Source: Symbiodinium microadriaticum
Lineage: Eukaryota > Sar > Dinophyceae > Suessiales > Symbiodiniaceae
Length of the DNA stretch: 64,000 nt
Direction of reading: 5' to 3'
NCBI GenBank assembly: GCA_001939145.1
Contig: LSRX01000511.1
Span: 65,153-129,152, forward strand
In this document: positions 11,501 to 21,700 of the stretch, one piece after another
How positions within the stretch are numbered: the stretch's first letter is position 1
Layout of the letters: every line of letters starts with the position of its first letter
Made by a program: the position numbers and the translations under genes
The notes under the pieces: generated by a model
Seen by the model: only the letters and a program-made list of their open reading frames with translations
What the model was told of the DNA's origin: nothing
Databases searched by the model: none

Positions 11501-13943
11501 TCGCTGGATGCATCGCTGGATGCAGAAAGGTGCGATGCTCCGTTGGGACGAACTCGCCCGGGTTACTTTGCTTCCCGGCCACCACTTGGCTTTGACGGCC
11601 GTCTTGGTGAACACCGTATGGCTCACGGCACGTTGATGGAGAAGGCTGAGCAGCCACAGCAACTTGCGCCTGTGTCTGGTGGAAGGAAGCCAGATCTTGT
11701 GGCCCTGCTGGAATGCCTCCACCTCTGCTCGTCGGCAATCGCTTCTCTAGTCCATGTCTCGAGCCGGCTGGCAAGCACATCGCTGTGCTCTCCCTGGCTG
11801 CGGAGGGTGCTCCAGGCCTTTGCTTTGACGACATATCCTGTAAATTCTGTGTATCTGGAGAACGGCCTGCAGTCTGCGTGCCTGCACAAGTTGCAAGCCC
11901 TGCCTGGTGCACGATTTCATGATTACAGGGGCGAGATGCTTGAGCTGCGGACGTCGCGCACAGGCTGTCAGCTGACATGGGGGCTGCGCTTGATCCGATG
12001 CGGGCAGTGCCAAGCTGCGCCAGGTCTTGGCAGGGTGCATGCGGCGCATCTGTGCCTCGCAACTCTGGTTCGTGGGCATCAGGATGTGAATTGTCAGAGT
12101 AGTTGACTGTGCTTACGAGGGCCTCAAGCTGCGCTTGCCCTACATCTGCAATCTGCCCGATGGTATGGCTTCCTGACCACCTCTCAGAGGTCTGCGTCTG
12201 ATTCTGCATTGTCTGCATGTGGTCCTGTGCTGGCAGCATGGGTTGGGCCCGGAAGAAGCTGGACCTCACATCATCCAACAGCTCACGGATTCCCGATTGC
12301 GAAACTTGCGACCCAGACATGGCCTCGCGGGACGTTTGCAACAAATCGGTTTGAACCGGCCTTGCCCGTGTGGACAAGGGCACCGGAGCAGAAGTCGTGT
12401 GCTCGGCAGTCTGGCCCAGTGCTGATACTGGCAAGTCCTCCGGCTGGCATCTCTGCTCCCCCTGCGCGGGTGACACCTGACAAGCTTCATGCTGTCCAGG
12501 GTGTGAGGTGCAAACTGCCGGCGATGAGGTTGTGGTGTCAAGCTTTGGGAAGCGACTGCCGCGTTTGCAGTCGCTCCAGTCTGCGCCACTGCTTAGCTGA
12601 ATGTGGTTGGCCTTGGCTGCTATGACTTGTCCGAGAACGGTCTTATGCAAGCGTCCGTCCTGCGCAGCTGCTTGTTGTGGCTGTGGGGTCGCGGACTGAA
12701 CTACGCCTCCGCGTTCCGGGATGGGCATCGCTGGATGCATCGCTGGATGCAGAAAGGTGCGATGCTCCGTTGGGACGAACTCGCCCGGGTTACTTTGCTT
12801 CCCGGCCACCACTTGGCTTTGACGGCCGTCTTGGTGAACACCGTATGGCTCACGGCACGTTGATGGAGAAGGCTGAGCAGCCACAGCAACTTGCGCCTGT
12901 GTCTGGTGGAAGGAAGCCAGATCTTGTGGCCCTGCTGGAATGCCTCCACCTCTGCTCGTCGGCAATCGCTTCTCTAGTCCATGTCTCGAGCCAGCTGGCA
13001 AGCACATCGCTGTGCTCTCCCTGGCTGCGGAGGGTGCTCCAGGCATTTGCCTGCACAACGCATTTCGGCCCTCCGCATGCTGTGCGCCAGTGTGGCTTTG
13101 CAAACTGGTAGGCCGTACCTGGTGCACAACAGTGACGGTCTCGTTGCATTGCATGAAATGTGCCATACAATCTGCTTCGCTCTCATGTCGTTCCTCCTGG
13201 TCCTTGGCCTTGGCACTTTCATTGGCTGCGATCTTTTCGGCCGAATCCTTGCCTCTGAGTGCTCGCCCAGGTGCCTTCTGTCTGAGATGCCGCCGTAAGG
13301 AAAGCTGTAAATGCCTATGCAAGGGGATTTGATCTGAGTCGCTTGGATGCTCTTCCGCGTCTTGAGCTTGCGCTTCCGTGATAGCTGTCGAACGACTGCT
13401 GTGCTCGACGCTCGCCAGCCGAGGCAGTGCTGGAGCCTGGCAATGATGTTCTGTCTTGCTCGGAACTGCCTTGGTGTTCTCGACACCACTCAGGAGACTG
13501 ACACGGGACGGGTGGGAATCCTCACTGGCGAATGATGCCTGGACCCTCGTTTTGTGCCCAGCTTTGCGTCTTGCTGTTGGATGTGGAGCTTTTGCTGCTT
13601 TGGCAATTGCTATCACATCAGATACGAACATGCGCAACTCTGCCAGCTCTTCGTCCTCACTGTCTGCTCCCATGTTGCAAGCTAGGGAGGCCAAAGCCGT
13701 TTTTATCGGCTGTCCCCGATCCAATGCTTCTTGAAGGCATAGGTGGACCGACCGAGCTTCGTTTAGCAAACCCTCGCATGCCGGCGAAAGCAACTCATCA
13801 GCCGGATTCCACACGAGGAATTCTCGGACTGAGCTTGCCATTTGCAGGAAGGAGCGCTGCAAACAGGATGCCGCCCCACGACCACAGGAAGCAGCCCGGC
13901 GAGCATGGCAGAGCTCATGGCTGCTGTTGACATGCACACGCAC
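8508..13943 (-). CDS. Giant low-complexity protein with nested in-frame tandem duplications, function unknown
   Basis: One uninterrupted frame of 1811 codons. A second in-frame Met (residue 35, base 13841) precedes a more protein-like start, so the true protein may begin there or follow an upstream exon. Residues 35-125 look ordered (hydrophobic/acidic helices); the rest is rich in Ala, Ser, Gln, Pro and Thr without any domain I recognise. Two scales of duplication are visible: a near-identical 1.15-kb pair at 1227-base spacing, and a 450-base pair at 654-base spacing. Both spacings are multiples of three. A recurring 'HEIVHQAEPTTCAG' phrase and a degenerate 'STPSRD/TPARDD/TPERDS' phrase suggest a smaller ancestral unit. 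Preservation of the frame through repeated duplication argues that it is translated. Neighbouring genes on the same strand are formin and ArgRS. No function is proposed. Confidence 0.65.
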   Translation of the reverse strand: MRVHVNSSHELCHARRAASCGRGAASCLQRSFLQMASSVREFLVWNPADELLSPACEGLLNEARSVHLCLQEALDRGQPIKTALASLACNMGADSEDEELAELRMFVSDVIAIAKAAKAPHPTARRKAGHKTRVQASFASEDSHPSRVSLLSGVENTKAVPSKTEHHCQAPALPRLASVEHSSRSTAITEAQAQDAEEHPSDSDQIPLHRHLQLSLRRHLRQKAPGRALRGKDSAEKIAANESAKAKDQEERHESEADCMAHFMQCNETVTVVHQVRPTSLQSHTGAQHAEGRNALCRQMPGAPSAARESTAMCLPAGSRHGLEKRLPTSRGGGIPAGPQDLASFHQTQAQVAVAAQPSPSTCREPYGVHQDGRQSQVVAGKQSNPGEFVPTEHRTFLHPAMHPAMPIPERGGVVQSATPQPQQAAAQDGRLHKTVLGQVIAAKANHIQLSSGADWSDCKRGSRFPKLDTTTSSPAVCTSHPGQHEACQVSPAQGEQRCQPEDLPVSALGQTAEHTTSAPVPLSTRARPVQTDLLQTSREAMSGSQVSQSGIRELLDDVRSSFFRAQPMLPAQDHMQTMQNQTQTSERWSGSHTIGQIADVGQAQLEALVSTVNYSDNSHPDAHEPELRGTDAPHAPCQDLAQLGTARIGSSAAPMSADSLCATSAAQASRPCNHEIVHQAGLATCAGTQTAGRSPDTQNLQDMSSKQRPGAPSAARESTAMCLPAGSRHGLEKRLPTSRGGGIPAGPQDLASFHQTQAQVAVAAQPSPSTCREPYGVHQDGRQSQVVAGKQSNPGEFVPTEHRTFLHPAMHPAMPIPERGGVVQSATPQPQQAAAQDGRLHKTVLGQVIAAKANHIQLSSGADWSDCKRGSRFPKLDTTTSSPAVCTSHPGQHEACQVSPAQGEQRCQPEDLPVSALGQTAEHTTSAPVPLSTRARPVQTDLLQTSREAMSGSQVSQSGIRELLDDVRSSFFRAQPMLPAQDHMQTMQNQKQTSERWSGSHTIGQIADVGQAQLEALVSTVNYSDNSHPDAHEPELRGTDAPHAPCQDLAQLGTARIGSSAAPMLADSLCAASAAQASRPCNREIVHQAEPTTCAGAGDWNADSAEASGQDRVRHRVCDLPPVPLGHPLQQQLSSEGFAAGDDSTPSRDGKIDASLSGSNLSCALLRDVALGPLASTLPRPAGLQRQDQTAAANGKSQTLAEGLSKPGLDIAGSNAELVSDTARLPLDSLATQSVESVPLPDGGIPLTPLADAVLQAAVSGAFPGGGRSTPSRDDAQNATRSPAGNLYASSEAPAPGTCNHEIVHQAEPTTCAGAGDWNADSAEASGQDIVQHRVCDVPPVPLGHPLQQQLSSEGFAAGDDSTPSRDGKKDASLSGSNLSGALLRDVALGPLASTLPRPAEQQRQDQTAAAKGKSQTGAEGLSKPDTARLPLDSLATQSVESVPDGDSYSDPLPHTFAQLPSSTEGCTPARDDLTANSISLAGHWLHDLAASSPCQAQADGSSSAHGLSERRVSATILTRDGADLDPVVYHFRPDAAEDEPTPERDSTEDLFITLAQIPADDTCSGNSGRQPRTAGTVSVASRLVPENQSQGLLDVRHAQASGMNNAGGADRAVWTPSNRAPLLDDTSDAGTIQQNRDRQGSGPVPTNSDKFVGNEETHMGSCTTASTSLRVRHMSHTRHARSEEVPASSLCISFGELGPEWIAADSVSRKAHELPSVPMQYVGGAAPENVGLRDIALEKTDSLSSVTDSEAEVRAAANVMPSTSLGTTLTQARLRLFACSHASFSAPIAIGSLVASRDRVTQQARYIDS
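9576..10036 (-). repeat. Shorter in-frame duplication, copy 2 (residues about 1302-1456)
   Basis: Second copy of the 654-base-spaced pair. It contains small in-frame length differences relative to copy 1, for example a deletion after 'GLSKPDTARLPL', consistent with repeat evolution under translation. Confidence 0.85.
10230..10690 (-). repeat. Shorter in-frame duplication, copy 1 (residues about 1084-1238)
   Basis: Matches 9576-10036 at 654-base spacing (218 codons). Shared landmarks are 'WNADSAEASGQD', 'STPSRDGK' and 'VALGPLASTLPRPA' in the translation. Divergence is clearly higher than in the 1.15-kb pair, so it is older. Confidence 0.88.
10665..11818 (-). repeat. Long in-frame duplication, C-terminal copy (residues about 708-1092)
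   Basis: Second copy of the 1.15-kb unit. A 73-base spacer separates it from the first copy. Its C-terminal edge runs straight into the first of the shorter duplicates. Confidence 0.93.
11892..13045 (-). repeat. Long in-frame duplication, N-terminal copy (residues about 299-684)
   Basis: About 1154 bases that recur at 10665-11818 with a constant shift of 1227 bases (409 codons). The copies differ at only a few positions, for example G/T near 12196 versus 10969. This indicates a recent duplication or continued gene conversion. Confidence 0.93.
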
Positions 13944-14274
13944 GCACTCATCTTAACGTGGATGCTGCATTCAAAAAAGTTAAATCATTACCACCAATTG
14001 CCAGCAGACATGAGGCGTCGGCTTGTGGTTTTGTATGCTAGATGTTGGAAGCTTCCTTCTCGAGCCTGCAAACGCACAGAAGCCACGACGTGCCTGGGTT
14101 CGTCGACCGCAGCAACAGCACCAATGGTACTGTGCTCGGAAGCCGGAATCCTCTCAGTTTCCCTGTCCGTGCGGGAACGGCAACCTTTTGCCACTGGACT
14201 TGAGCACGCTGTACAATCGGGGTCGAGTGCAGCTTTGGGTCCTCACAAGGATCCTGCCACAGAGGAGCCTTGAC
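13944..14274. other. Short spacer between the giant ORF and ArgRS
   Basis: About 330 bases separate the ArgRS stop codon from the next minus-strand ORF. No separate gene seen. It would hold the ArgRS 3' UTR. Confidence 0.5.
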
Positions 14275-17200
14275 TCAAATCCTGTCCAGCGGCGTGAATC
14301 CCAGAAGCTGGAAGCTTTTCAGGAGAACCTGCGTGGTTACGTGATCACTGTCTGTAGTGTAGTGATGGAAAATTTGCTAGTGACCTCCTGGCCTTTCGAG
14401 TAGCCTCGCACAGGAGCAGCCGGCTGGACTGCGCTGCTTCTCCCAAGACCTCTGCCATCATCTCGTTCATCGTAGGTATGTGTGTGTGGGGGGCCAGATA
14501 GTAACAAACTGGAACAAGTTGGCTCCACATAGCTCCTATTGAGATCATATTGAGAGATATGAAGAAACGAACAAAACAAACAGAGCGGCGGTATGGGGGA
14601 AGCCGTCTTGGACGCAAAACTGTTGTACGAGCTCCGACGATACCCCCCCCACCATACATGGTCAGGCGTCTGACGTTCCAGCCCCACCCCCCCGTATTGG
14701 GGGGGCGGGGGCTGGCGGGCGGAGAGGGATCGGGGCGGTTGGGTGGGGTGTTGCTGGGGGGCGGCTAGGGGTCACAGAGAGGGCTGGGATCTGTCGCAAA
14801 CCCTACGCAAGCCATAAACCTTCCAACGTAGGGCGTGTTCCTGTTTTTATTAACTTTAACCTGTACTTAATACTTTAAACCTTACACCCAACCCTAAACC
14901 CCGCCTAAATGCAGGCTCTAAGCTTGAAGCAGAACATCAACCGTCCGTCACCCTAACCAACCTACACCCCAAACCCTCTCTAAGCTCTTGTCGACTCGAA
15001 GCCTTATAACTTTTAACTTTAAACCCTAAAAAACCCCAACCTCAAAAGCTTAAGCTAAACCTAAACTCTAAACCCCAAAACCGCACAACCACACCACAGA
15101 GGGAAAAGGGACCCCACACCCCACCCCATGGGGGGGGGGGCATCCTGAACCATGGACCATGGCGTGAGAGGGAGCCACGAAGAGCAGCAGCCTAAACCCG
15201 GAGTGCAACAAACGCCCAGTTAGTCAAATCATAATCACCCCACGGGAACCGAAGCATGCACCAACGACCTAGCATGCAGCATATGCATTTTGTCCACACC
15301 CAGAAGGGGAGATACAAAAGCGCACGCATTTTCCACAACCAAGGGGAGGGGAGGTAATCGCTTGCCCCTTCTATTAAGCACACCCCTAATAATGAAACCA
15401 CATTGGGGCGAATCCTCCCGAAATCATCCCTGCACTCCAAAACCTCTTCTCAATTAGGGGGGATTCGAGGCTTAAGAGCAAGAGCAAAAGCACGAGCAGG
15501 AGTTAGAGCAAGAGCAAGAGCAGGAGCAAAAGCGCAACCATCAGCAAGAGCAAGAGCGGGAGTAGGAGCAAGAGCAGGAGCAATAGCAAGAGACGCAGCA
15601 GAAGCAGGAGCAAAAGCCAGCGCAGGAGCAAGAGCCAGAGCAGGAGCAAGAGCACGACCCCCCGAAAGTGGCAGTACAAATAAAAATACCCCCCTTAGAA
15701 CAAAAATACTCTCCGAGTTTTATTCCCCGTTTAACATCAGGGGGAAACGATTAAAATGGGTAGCGGCCATTGGGCGATGGTGCAAGCCGAACCCTGATCC
15801 TTTGCTGGTGTGTCCCGGTCTGGTGGGGGTGGCGGGGGAAGGCAAGGCGAGCGTGGAATCTGCGTCACAGTCGCCGATCAAAGGGCCATGTCGATTGGAT
15901 TCCAGGGAACTGGTGTCGTTTTGAGATCTTGATATCACCGCGACATCTCAAATCGGAGACAGGAATGGAGTGGCTTGGATTCAAGTTTGCATAACTTGTA
16001 ACTGTTGCTGTTTCTGGATCTTCATACCGTTGGACCTTCGTCTCAGTGCCGCCAGTCACAGGAATGGGTGGTCTAGTGTTTTGAAATGTCTTGATTCTCG
16101 GGCTGGTACTTCAAACATCCACATAAGGAGTGGGCCAATCCCAAGAAAAAAAAGCTTGGCGCCTACTGAAAGCAAATTAGTTGGAGATTCATTCTTTCTG
16201 GACGTTTGTCGCTGAAGTGCGCTTAGGTGCGTGTTTTGGGTTTATTTGCAAGTCATTCCCGTCAAAGCAGACCCCTAGATAATCCCACGCAGCCAAGCAG
16301 CCAAGCACGATAGTTACTTAAGGCAAGCTACAGTAGCCATGAAGCCATGCTTGCACATCCCTGGCAGTGACATGTCAAAGGCGTGATTTCGGCATCACGA
16401 CCTTGCACTTCATGTAGAAGGCCGTAAGAGTGTTGCACAACCTGGCAAGGCTCGTCATTATGTCAGTCACAGACTTAGATCACTCGCGAGCCATGCCATA
16501 AACTTCGAGTATCTGGTCTGTTCATCCGAGGCACTCCCACAAATAATCTGTCAGGTGATGCAGATGTAGGTCTGCCAGAATGGCCTGACACTTGCCCTTT
16601 CTACCGAATCAAGCGTGGAAGAGAAGCTCTTCACTACTGCCTCAATAACTTCGGGAAACTGAAGAAGCTTCAGCCTGGATCCAGTTCAGCCCTGCTGCGT
16701 CGAAAGGGCCAAGGGAAAGGAAGGGCGACTGAGGACTCGAGCGCAAGATCCCTCTCCGACGCATGCTTCACCTGCCAGCTGATCTGCTGATCCTGCCGTT
16801 GTGATTGAAACACAGTCTCCCTCGGCCTCGAGACATGTTTCAGGGATGCTGGACATCTCAATGCCAGACTTGCGCTGGATGGACTCAGGGGTGCAGCGCT
16901 TCGCTGGGACACAGTTCCACGAGCAGTTGCTGAGTGCCCCAATTCGACGCACACCCAAACTGGAGCCAGAGTGCAGGCTGGGATCCCCTGCCAGAATCCT
17001 CGCATAGGCATAGAAGAGGAAAACTGCTGAATTGCCCTGGCTGAAAGGTTCTTGCATGTAGCATGTTTGGGGATATGCGTCTAGTACTCCCGCTGCATGC
17101 TTAATGGTTCAACCATGTTCAATCCACCGAAAATGAAAATGTCGCAAGCCTTGGCATCGAGCATGCGATCCCAGTTGAAGACATAGTTGGTGGTCCGGTT

Positions 17201-18717
17201 CCTGCTGTGGAACAGGCTGTGGCAAGCACGGGCTCCAAACTCCGACTGAGCTCTAAGTGAAAGGCTGCTTCATGTCAAAATAGCGGACGGCAGCCATTCC
17301 GATTTTTTCGGCAGCTTCTTGCTGTTCCTGGTGGCGGGGCAGCTTACTTGCAAGATGCACGGGGACATACGGGGACACGAACCCATGCCGGGGAGGAGAG
17401 GCATTTGCCCTCCCAACACGTCTTGCTGTTTGCAGCGGCTTATGTTTTCCGAAGGCCCTTGGAAGCTGACGAGCCAGCCTAGGACCGTCAGTGCCACATC
17501 CAAAGATTTCCAGGACCACCGTTTCTCCCGATCTGGTGAAGTTGTGTGTGTTTGGGTGTTTGGGTGCTTGGGGTGTTGGAGATGATGTGTGAGTCGTATG
17601 CTGCCAACGAGGCCTGGAGATGCCTGGAAGTGGCTCAGAATTTTCGCAGCCACCCTTGTTTCGCAGGAGGCAAGCAAAAATGATTAAAAAAACATGCAAG
17701 CAACCACATCCACAGATTCCTTGAACAAAAACAAAAAACCGCCCCGGCCCGGCCAGGCCTTAAAACGAGGCGCGCAAACTACCAATGCGATACTTTAGCT
17801 GTTTACAGAGCTTGGACCTCGTGCGACCCTTTGAAAAGCAACAGTGGCTCATCTGATTGCCATCCTCTTGTGAGCCTGGAGTGTTCACCGCCGTGATCTG
17901 ATGGCCGTGGGACTGCCTAAACCATTTATAAATTTATAACTTGTCAGCAGCATACAAGTCACTAGCAGCAAAACTGATCCCCACTGCTTGTCCTCTCTCG
18001 GAGAAGAATGCTACTGGAAATGAAGAGGTTCTGCATCTGAGCTATGCCACTCCAATGATTTGGATTTCAATGCGTAAGCCCAAACCTTCGAAAGGAAGTG
18101 CTAGAATCACTAGACTTCCAGCGCACTGGCTCACAGCATTGAAAAGCCAACCAAACTTCAGCAGCACCCCCTGACAAGCCTATCAGCTCTGCGTGTCCTG
18201 CCGTTCGTTTTGAAAAAGGTGTGCAGCAACATGCGCAAAAACATACATGCGTCAGAATGCCACTTCCTGTCCAATGGATTTCTTCCTGTGCTTTGCACAG
18301 CGTGCGCGCTGCTGTCTGCCTGATTCTGCCCGAGCCTGGAGAGCCTTGCTGCAACTACAATCGATTCTTCACCACTATGACCATAGTATACCACAGTCGC
18401 GTCGCCGGCTGTCCTGTGGGTTCGTAAGGAAAGCTTCACCGCCATCCTTCTTCTGATCCTGAACCCTTTGCTGAATTTCCTGCGACGTGCGAAGGCAGGG
18501 AGCGTACGCAAGGCAAATGAGCAACAGGACTGGTTGGCTGGTGATCCGTGTCCTGGAGGGCACGTTGCACAGCCTGACGCAACACATCCCAACACATGCT
18601 GTCCTAACCAGGTCCTGCGTGCGTACATGGTGTAGCCGCCCGAAGGTAACATTACGTAGCATAAGCCCGGCAAGAGCCTCATCCAATAAATCACTGAGTT
18701 TCACAGTTTCTCCAGAC
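14275..18717 (-). CDS. ArgRS exons 24-35: linker and anticodon-binding (DALR) domain, stop codon
   Basis: Exons: 18717-18678, 18479-18435, 17327-17266, 17201-17150, 17036-16992, 16883-16827, 16783-16737, 16674-16641, 16584-16535, 16441-16402, 14449-14393, 14328-14275. Landmarks: '[13 protein letters not shown]', 'EIQQRVQDQ', '[13 protein letters not shown]', '[14 protein letters not shown]', '[15 protein letters not shown]', '[10 protein letters not shown]', '[10 protein letters not shown]', '[11 protein letters not shown]', '[12 protein letters not shown]', '[13 protein letters not shown]', '[12 protein letters not shown]', '[16 protein letters not shown]' and TGA. Intron 29 would be only 43 bases. 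Intron 33 (14450-16401) is 1952 bases and holds telomere-like sequence and a hexamer minisatellite. Confidence 0.88.
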
Positions 18718-21700
18718 CTTGGTACGTACACACACGGAAGGACTCAGCCCAAGAAGTGCGAGAGTTTGCATGTACCTTGTCTTGAACTTCTTCTTGTCCT
18801 CACCCTGGATCACACCGAAGCCTAGGGTCATGTGGGCTACGACAAAGACAGAATGACGCCATGGAAGATAGTCATCACAGTGCTGAGCAAACAGCCCATG
18901 TGATCGCAACGCGTCAGTGGCGGAGTGTGCCATCCTGCCTGGATCAGACAAACGTTGACTGCGACATTAGCTGCCAAATCCGTGCATGCCCCGGCAACAC
19001 CACAAACAAAAGCAGCAGCTATGGAAACTGAAGTGAGTCAGGCTGGCCTGTTTGGCTGCATCGAAAATCATGTGAAAGTGCTGTTCCTGAGTGGGGGACA
19101 AAAATTCGGACATGGACATGCAGAAAGAGACCACATGTGTGGAGCTAGCAATTCTGAGAGGTTGGCCTGCCCAAGATCTGTCACATAAATGACCCTGAGG
19201 ACAACTGCTTCTCAGTTCGGCAATGTAATGCACACGAAGTGTTGAAACAGGCGGGGCCACCAGTCGGCCCTCATGACAAAAAGTCGATGGTAGACGGCCG
19301 CCAGATCTGTCGAGTCCTAGGTTCAACACCAAGTCTAGCGGTGCCGCGAGCGAAAGCAGACATTAGTCTTGAAAGTTCCGTTCGAAGATGAGGCGGCGGC
19401 ATAACCAAAACCCCCGTCAGATTTGACAGCCTGCATCGCTTTTCACGTGAGCTTGCGCTGGCGCCACGTCCCTTTGCCATCACCATTTGCGAGAGGCAGC
19501 GCTCTTTCTGAGGCCACCGGCCATAAGCGGGATCGTGGAGATATTGGGTGTAAAAATGCACATCGCCTGCCATGCTGCTACCCGCTTGGCACATGCCCGT
19601 TTGAATCGTTCTCAGCCATCTCATCCAACGGCGCAGCCCAAGGAAGGCAAGAACAACTACATCTGCAAGGAAGGCGCGCCCCTTCGCTCTCCGTGCAGAT
19701 TTTCCGTACCTGCACGAAAGCAGCTTGAACAAGCACATGTTTTTCTGTTCTGTTTTTGCTTGTCAAATCATCGAAGATCATTGGAGGTGTCACTGTGGCA
19801 CGATGAACCTTGAAACCTTGAACAGCTAGTCACAGGGATGCTACTCATGCAGCTCTTCCAGAATCTTGCTGAATCCTGTAAGTTCTCTCAACGTGCTTTC
19901 CCTAAATGCAGTATGGCAAGCGCGTCCGTGGCCCTCTGAAGGACCTCTTCCTGGCGACCTCCGGCTTAAGGAAGGAAGTAGAGGCCCCTGTTGGCCACAG
20001 CTCCACCGGTTGAGGCTTTACCCTCCAAGAAACCGTTCTTCTGCCTGAGGGTTGAAGTTTATTTCCCACCAGTGCACCGAGGTAGCCCCCCGGATGGCAA
20101 GCCCGGAAAACGAATTATCCTCGACTGGAGGTAACCCCACGCCCACGTAAGCGGAGAGTGTGCTATCCTCTCGGTAGGACAGGAGATGTCGTGAGCCTCC
20201 TGCCCTGTGCCCTGCCTTGTGCCCCCTCTGCCCTGCCCTCTGCCCGGTAGCTCGAGGTGTCCAAAGCGAATAAATCCTCGGCTGCCGACTGGCTCCAAAC
20301 CTGTTTTGCAGTACGACAGGTCTGCTGCTGCTGCTGTTCTTCTTCTTGTTATAGCCGCTACGGATCAGACTGGCAGGGTAGCTCACGTGGCTTTCGAACA
20401 GGCCTTGGGCTCCAACTTTCTAGCCCTACCAAGCCTTTCTTCTTAACCGTAAGGTGAGTTGGCAAGACTTCTGAGCCATGTGCCACTTTTGCTGAGCCGG
20501 TCTGCATCTGCCAGGTCCCAATTCCTGGACCCAATTACTGTTACGGCATTGTTCCCTGGGCAAGCAGTAGGGTTTCCACCTTCCGCGCGGTGGAGAGAGT
20601 CACTTCAGCTTGCTGTTGTGGTGGAAATAACGGATGGCGCTGAAGCTTACAGTGCACTCACACATTTTTCTTATATCAGAAAGAGGAAACAAAACACTTG
20701 TCTGCCGACTGGTTCTGCTTTTGCCGCTTCCCGACACGCAGGAGTCTCGCGCCAGGAGCTGCGCAGCTTGCCTTGGAATGGTGGACGCTTGGGCCAACGA
20801 CACCGGGCACGGCTTGCAACAAGGACTCAAACAAATGCTCCAGACATCTGTGACGTTGTTGTGTGGAAGGCCACCGCTGCATTCTATGTTTCAAGATGGT
20901 ACGGCGTCTCTCTAGCTTCGCCTGAGCCTTACGGCACAACCGACGAAGGAGACGACACAGTCGCGAAGTGGAAGTCGGGCTCAGCTCTCTGGTACGGTTC
21001 CACGTCACATCTGGGCACAGTCGCAACGCGGACGCACGTGCTGTGCTAAGGGTGGCGGGCTTCGGCTACGGCCCTCCCAGTTGTGTTCGTTACTGTCCTG
21101 TAGCCGACGCGGTCAGGCAGTGCTAGGAGTGACGGCCCATGTGACCTGAGCAAATCTTTTTTTTCCTCCACTAGCCCTGAGGCCGAAGACAGCAAAGTGA
21201 TTGTCCTAGTGAAGCAACTGCTCATGCCATAGGCAGCTCTTTTCGACAGGGGTTGAATGGCCTTGGAGATCAGGTTTCGTTCTAGTGTTCCTTTTTTCAG
21301 GTGTTCTGTGTTATGTTTTGCTTCAAGGTTGGTGGCTAGTGCGAAGCCTCGGAGCAAAAAGTGCCACTGGCTTTGCTCCAAAAACGGATGACGGAGGTAC
21401 CTGCGATATTCGCATGGGCAGTCCCCTCGTGCCACCTTCCACAGCCTTTGCCTGTGTTGTATCAGATATTTAAGGCCGTTTAGCCTCTGTTGAGAAGCCG
21501 ACACCGGCCACCAGCACAGACCCAGGCGCGTGCTGAAGAGCAGCTTTTCACTCTTTCTGGAACGCCAGTGAAGCCGACATCTGCCTCTAGGGCGGGTGCT
21601 GGCCCAACATTTACGGGAATTAATGCACACCATGGGTGCCTGCGAGCGGGACCCCCCCGCGTCAAGGCCAAGAGTGTTTTAAGCACTCGCAGGCCCCCCA

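Noticed and set aside
8666..13734. Plus-strand ORFs of 130-245 codons opposite the giant ORF
   Set aside because: They duplicate along with the minus-strand repeats and are many and overlapping; the single 1811-codon minus frame explains the region better.
15403..15924. Ala-Arg repeat ORF of 173 codons
   Set aside because: Explained by the GAGCAA hexamer repeat, and it lies inside an ArgRS intron on the other strand.
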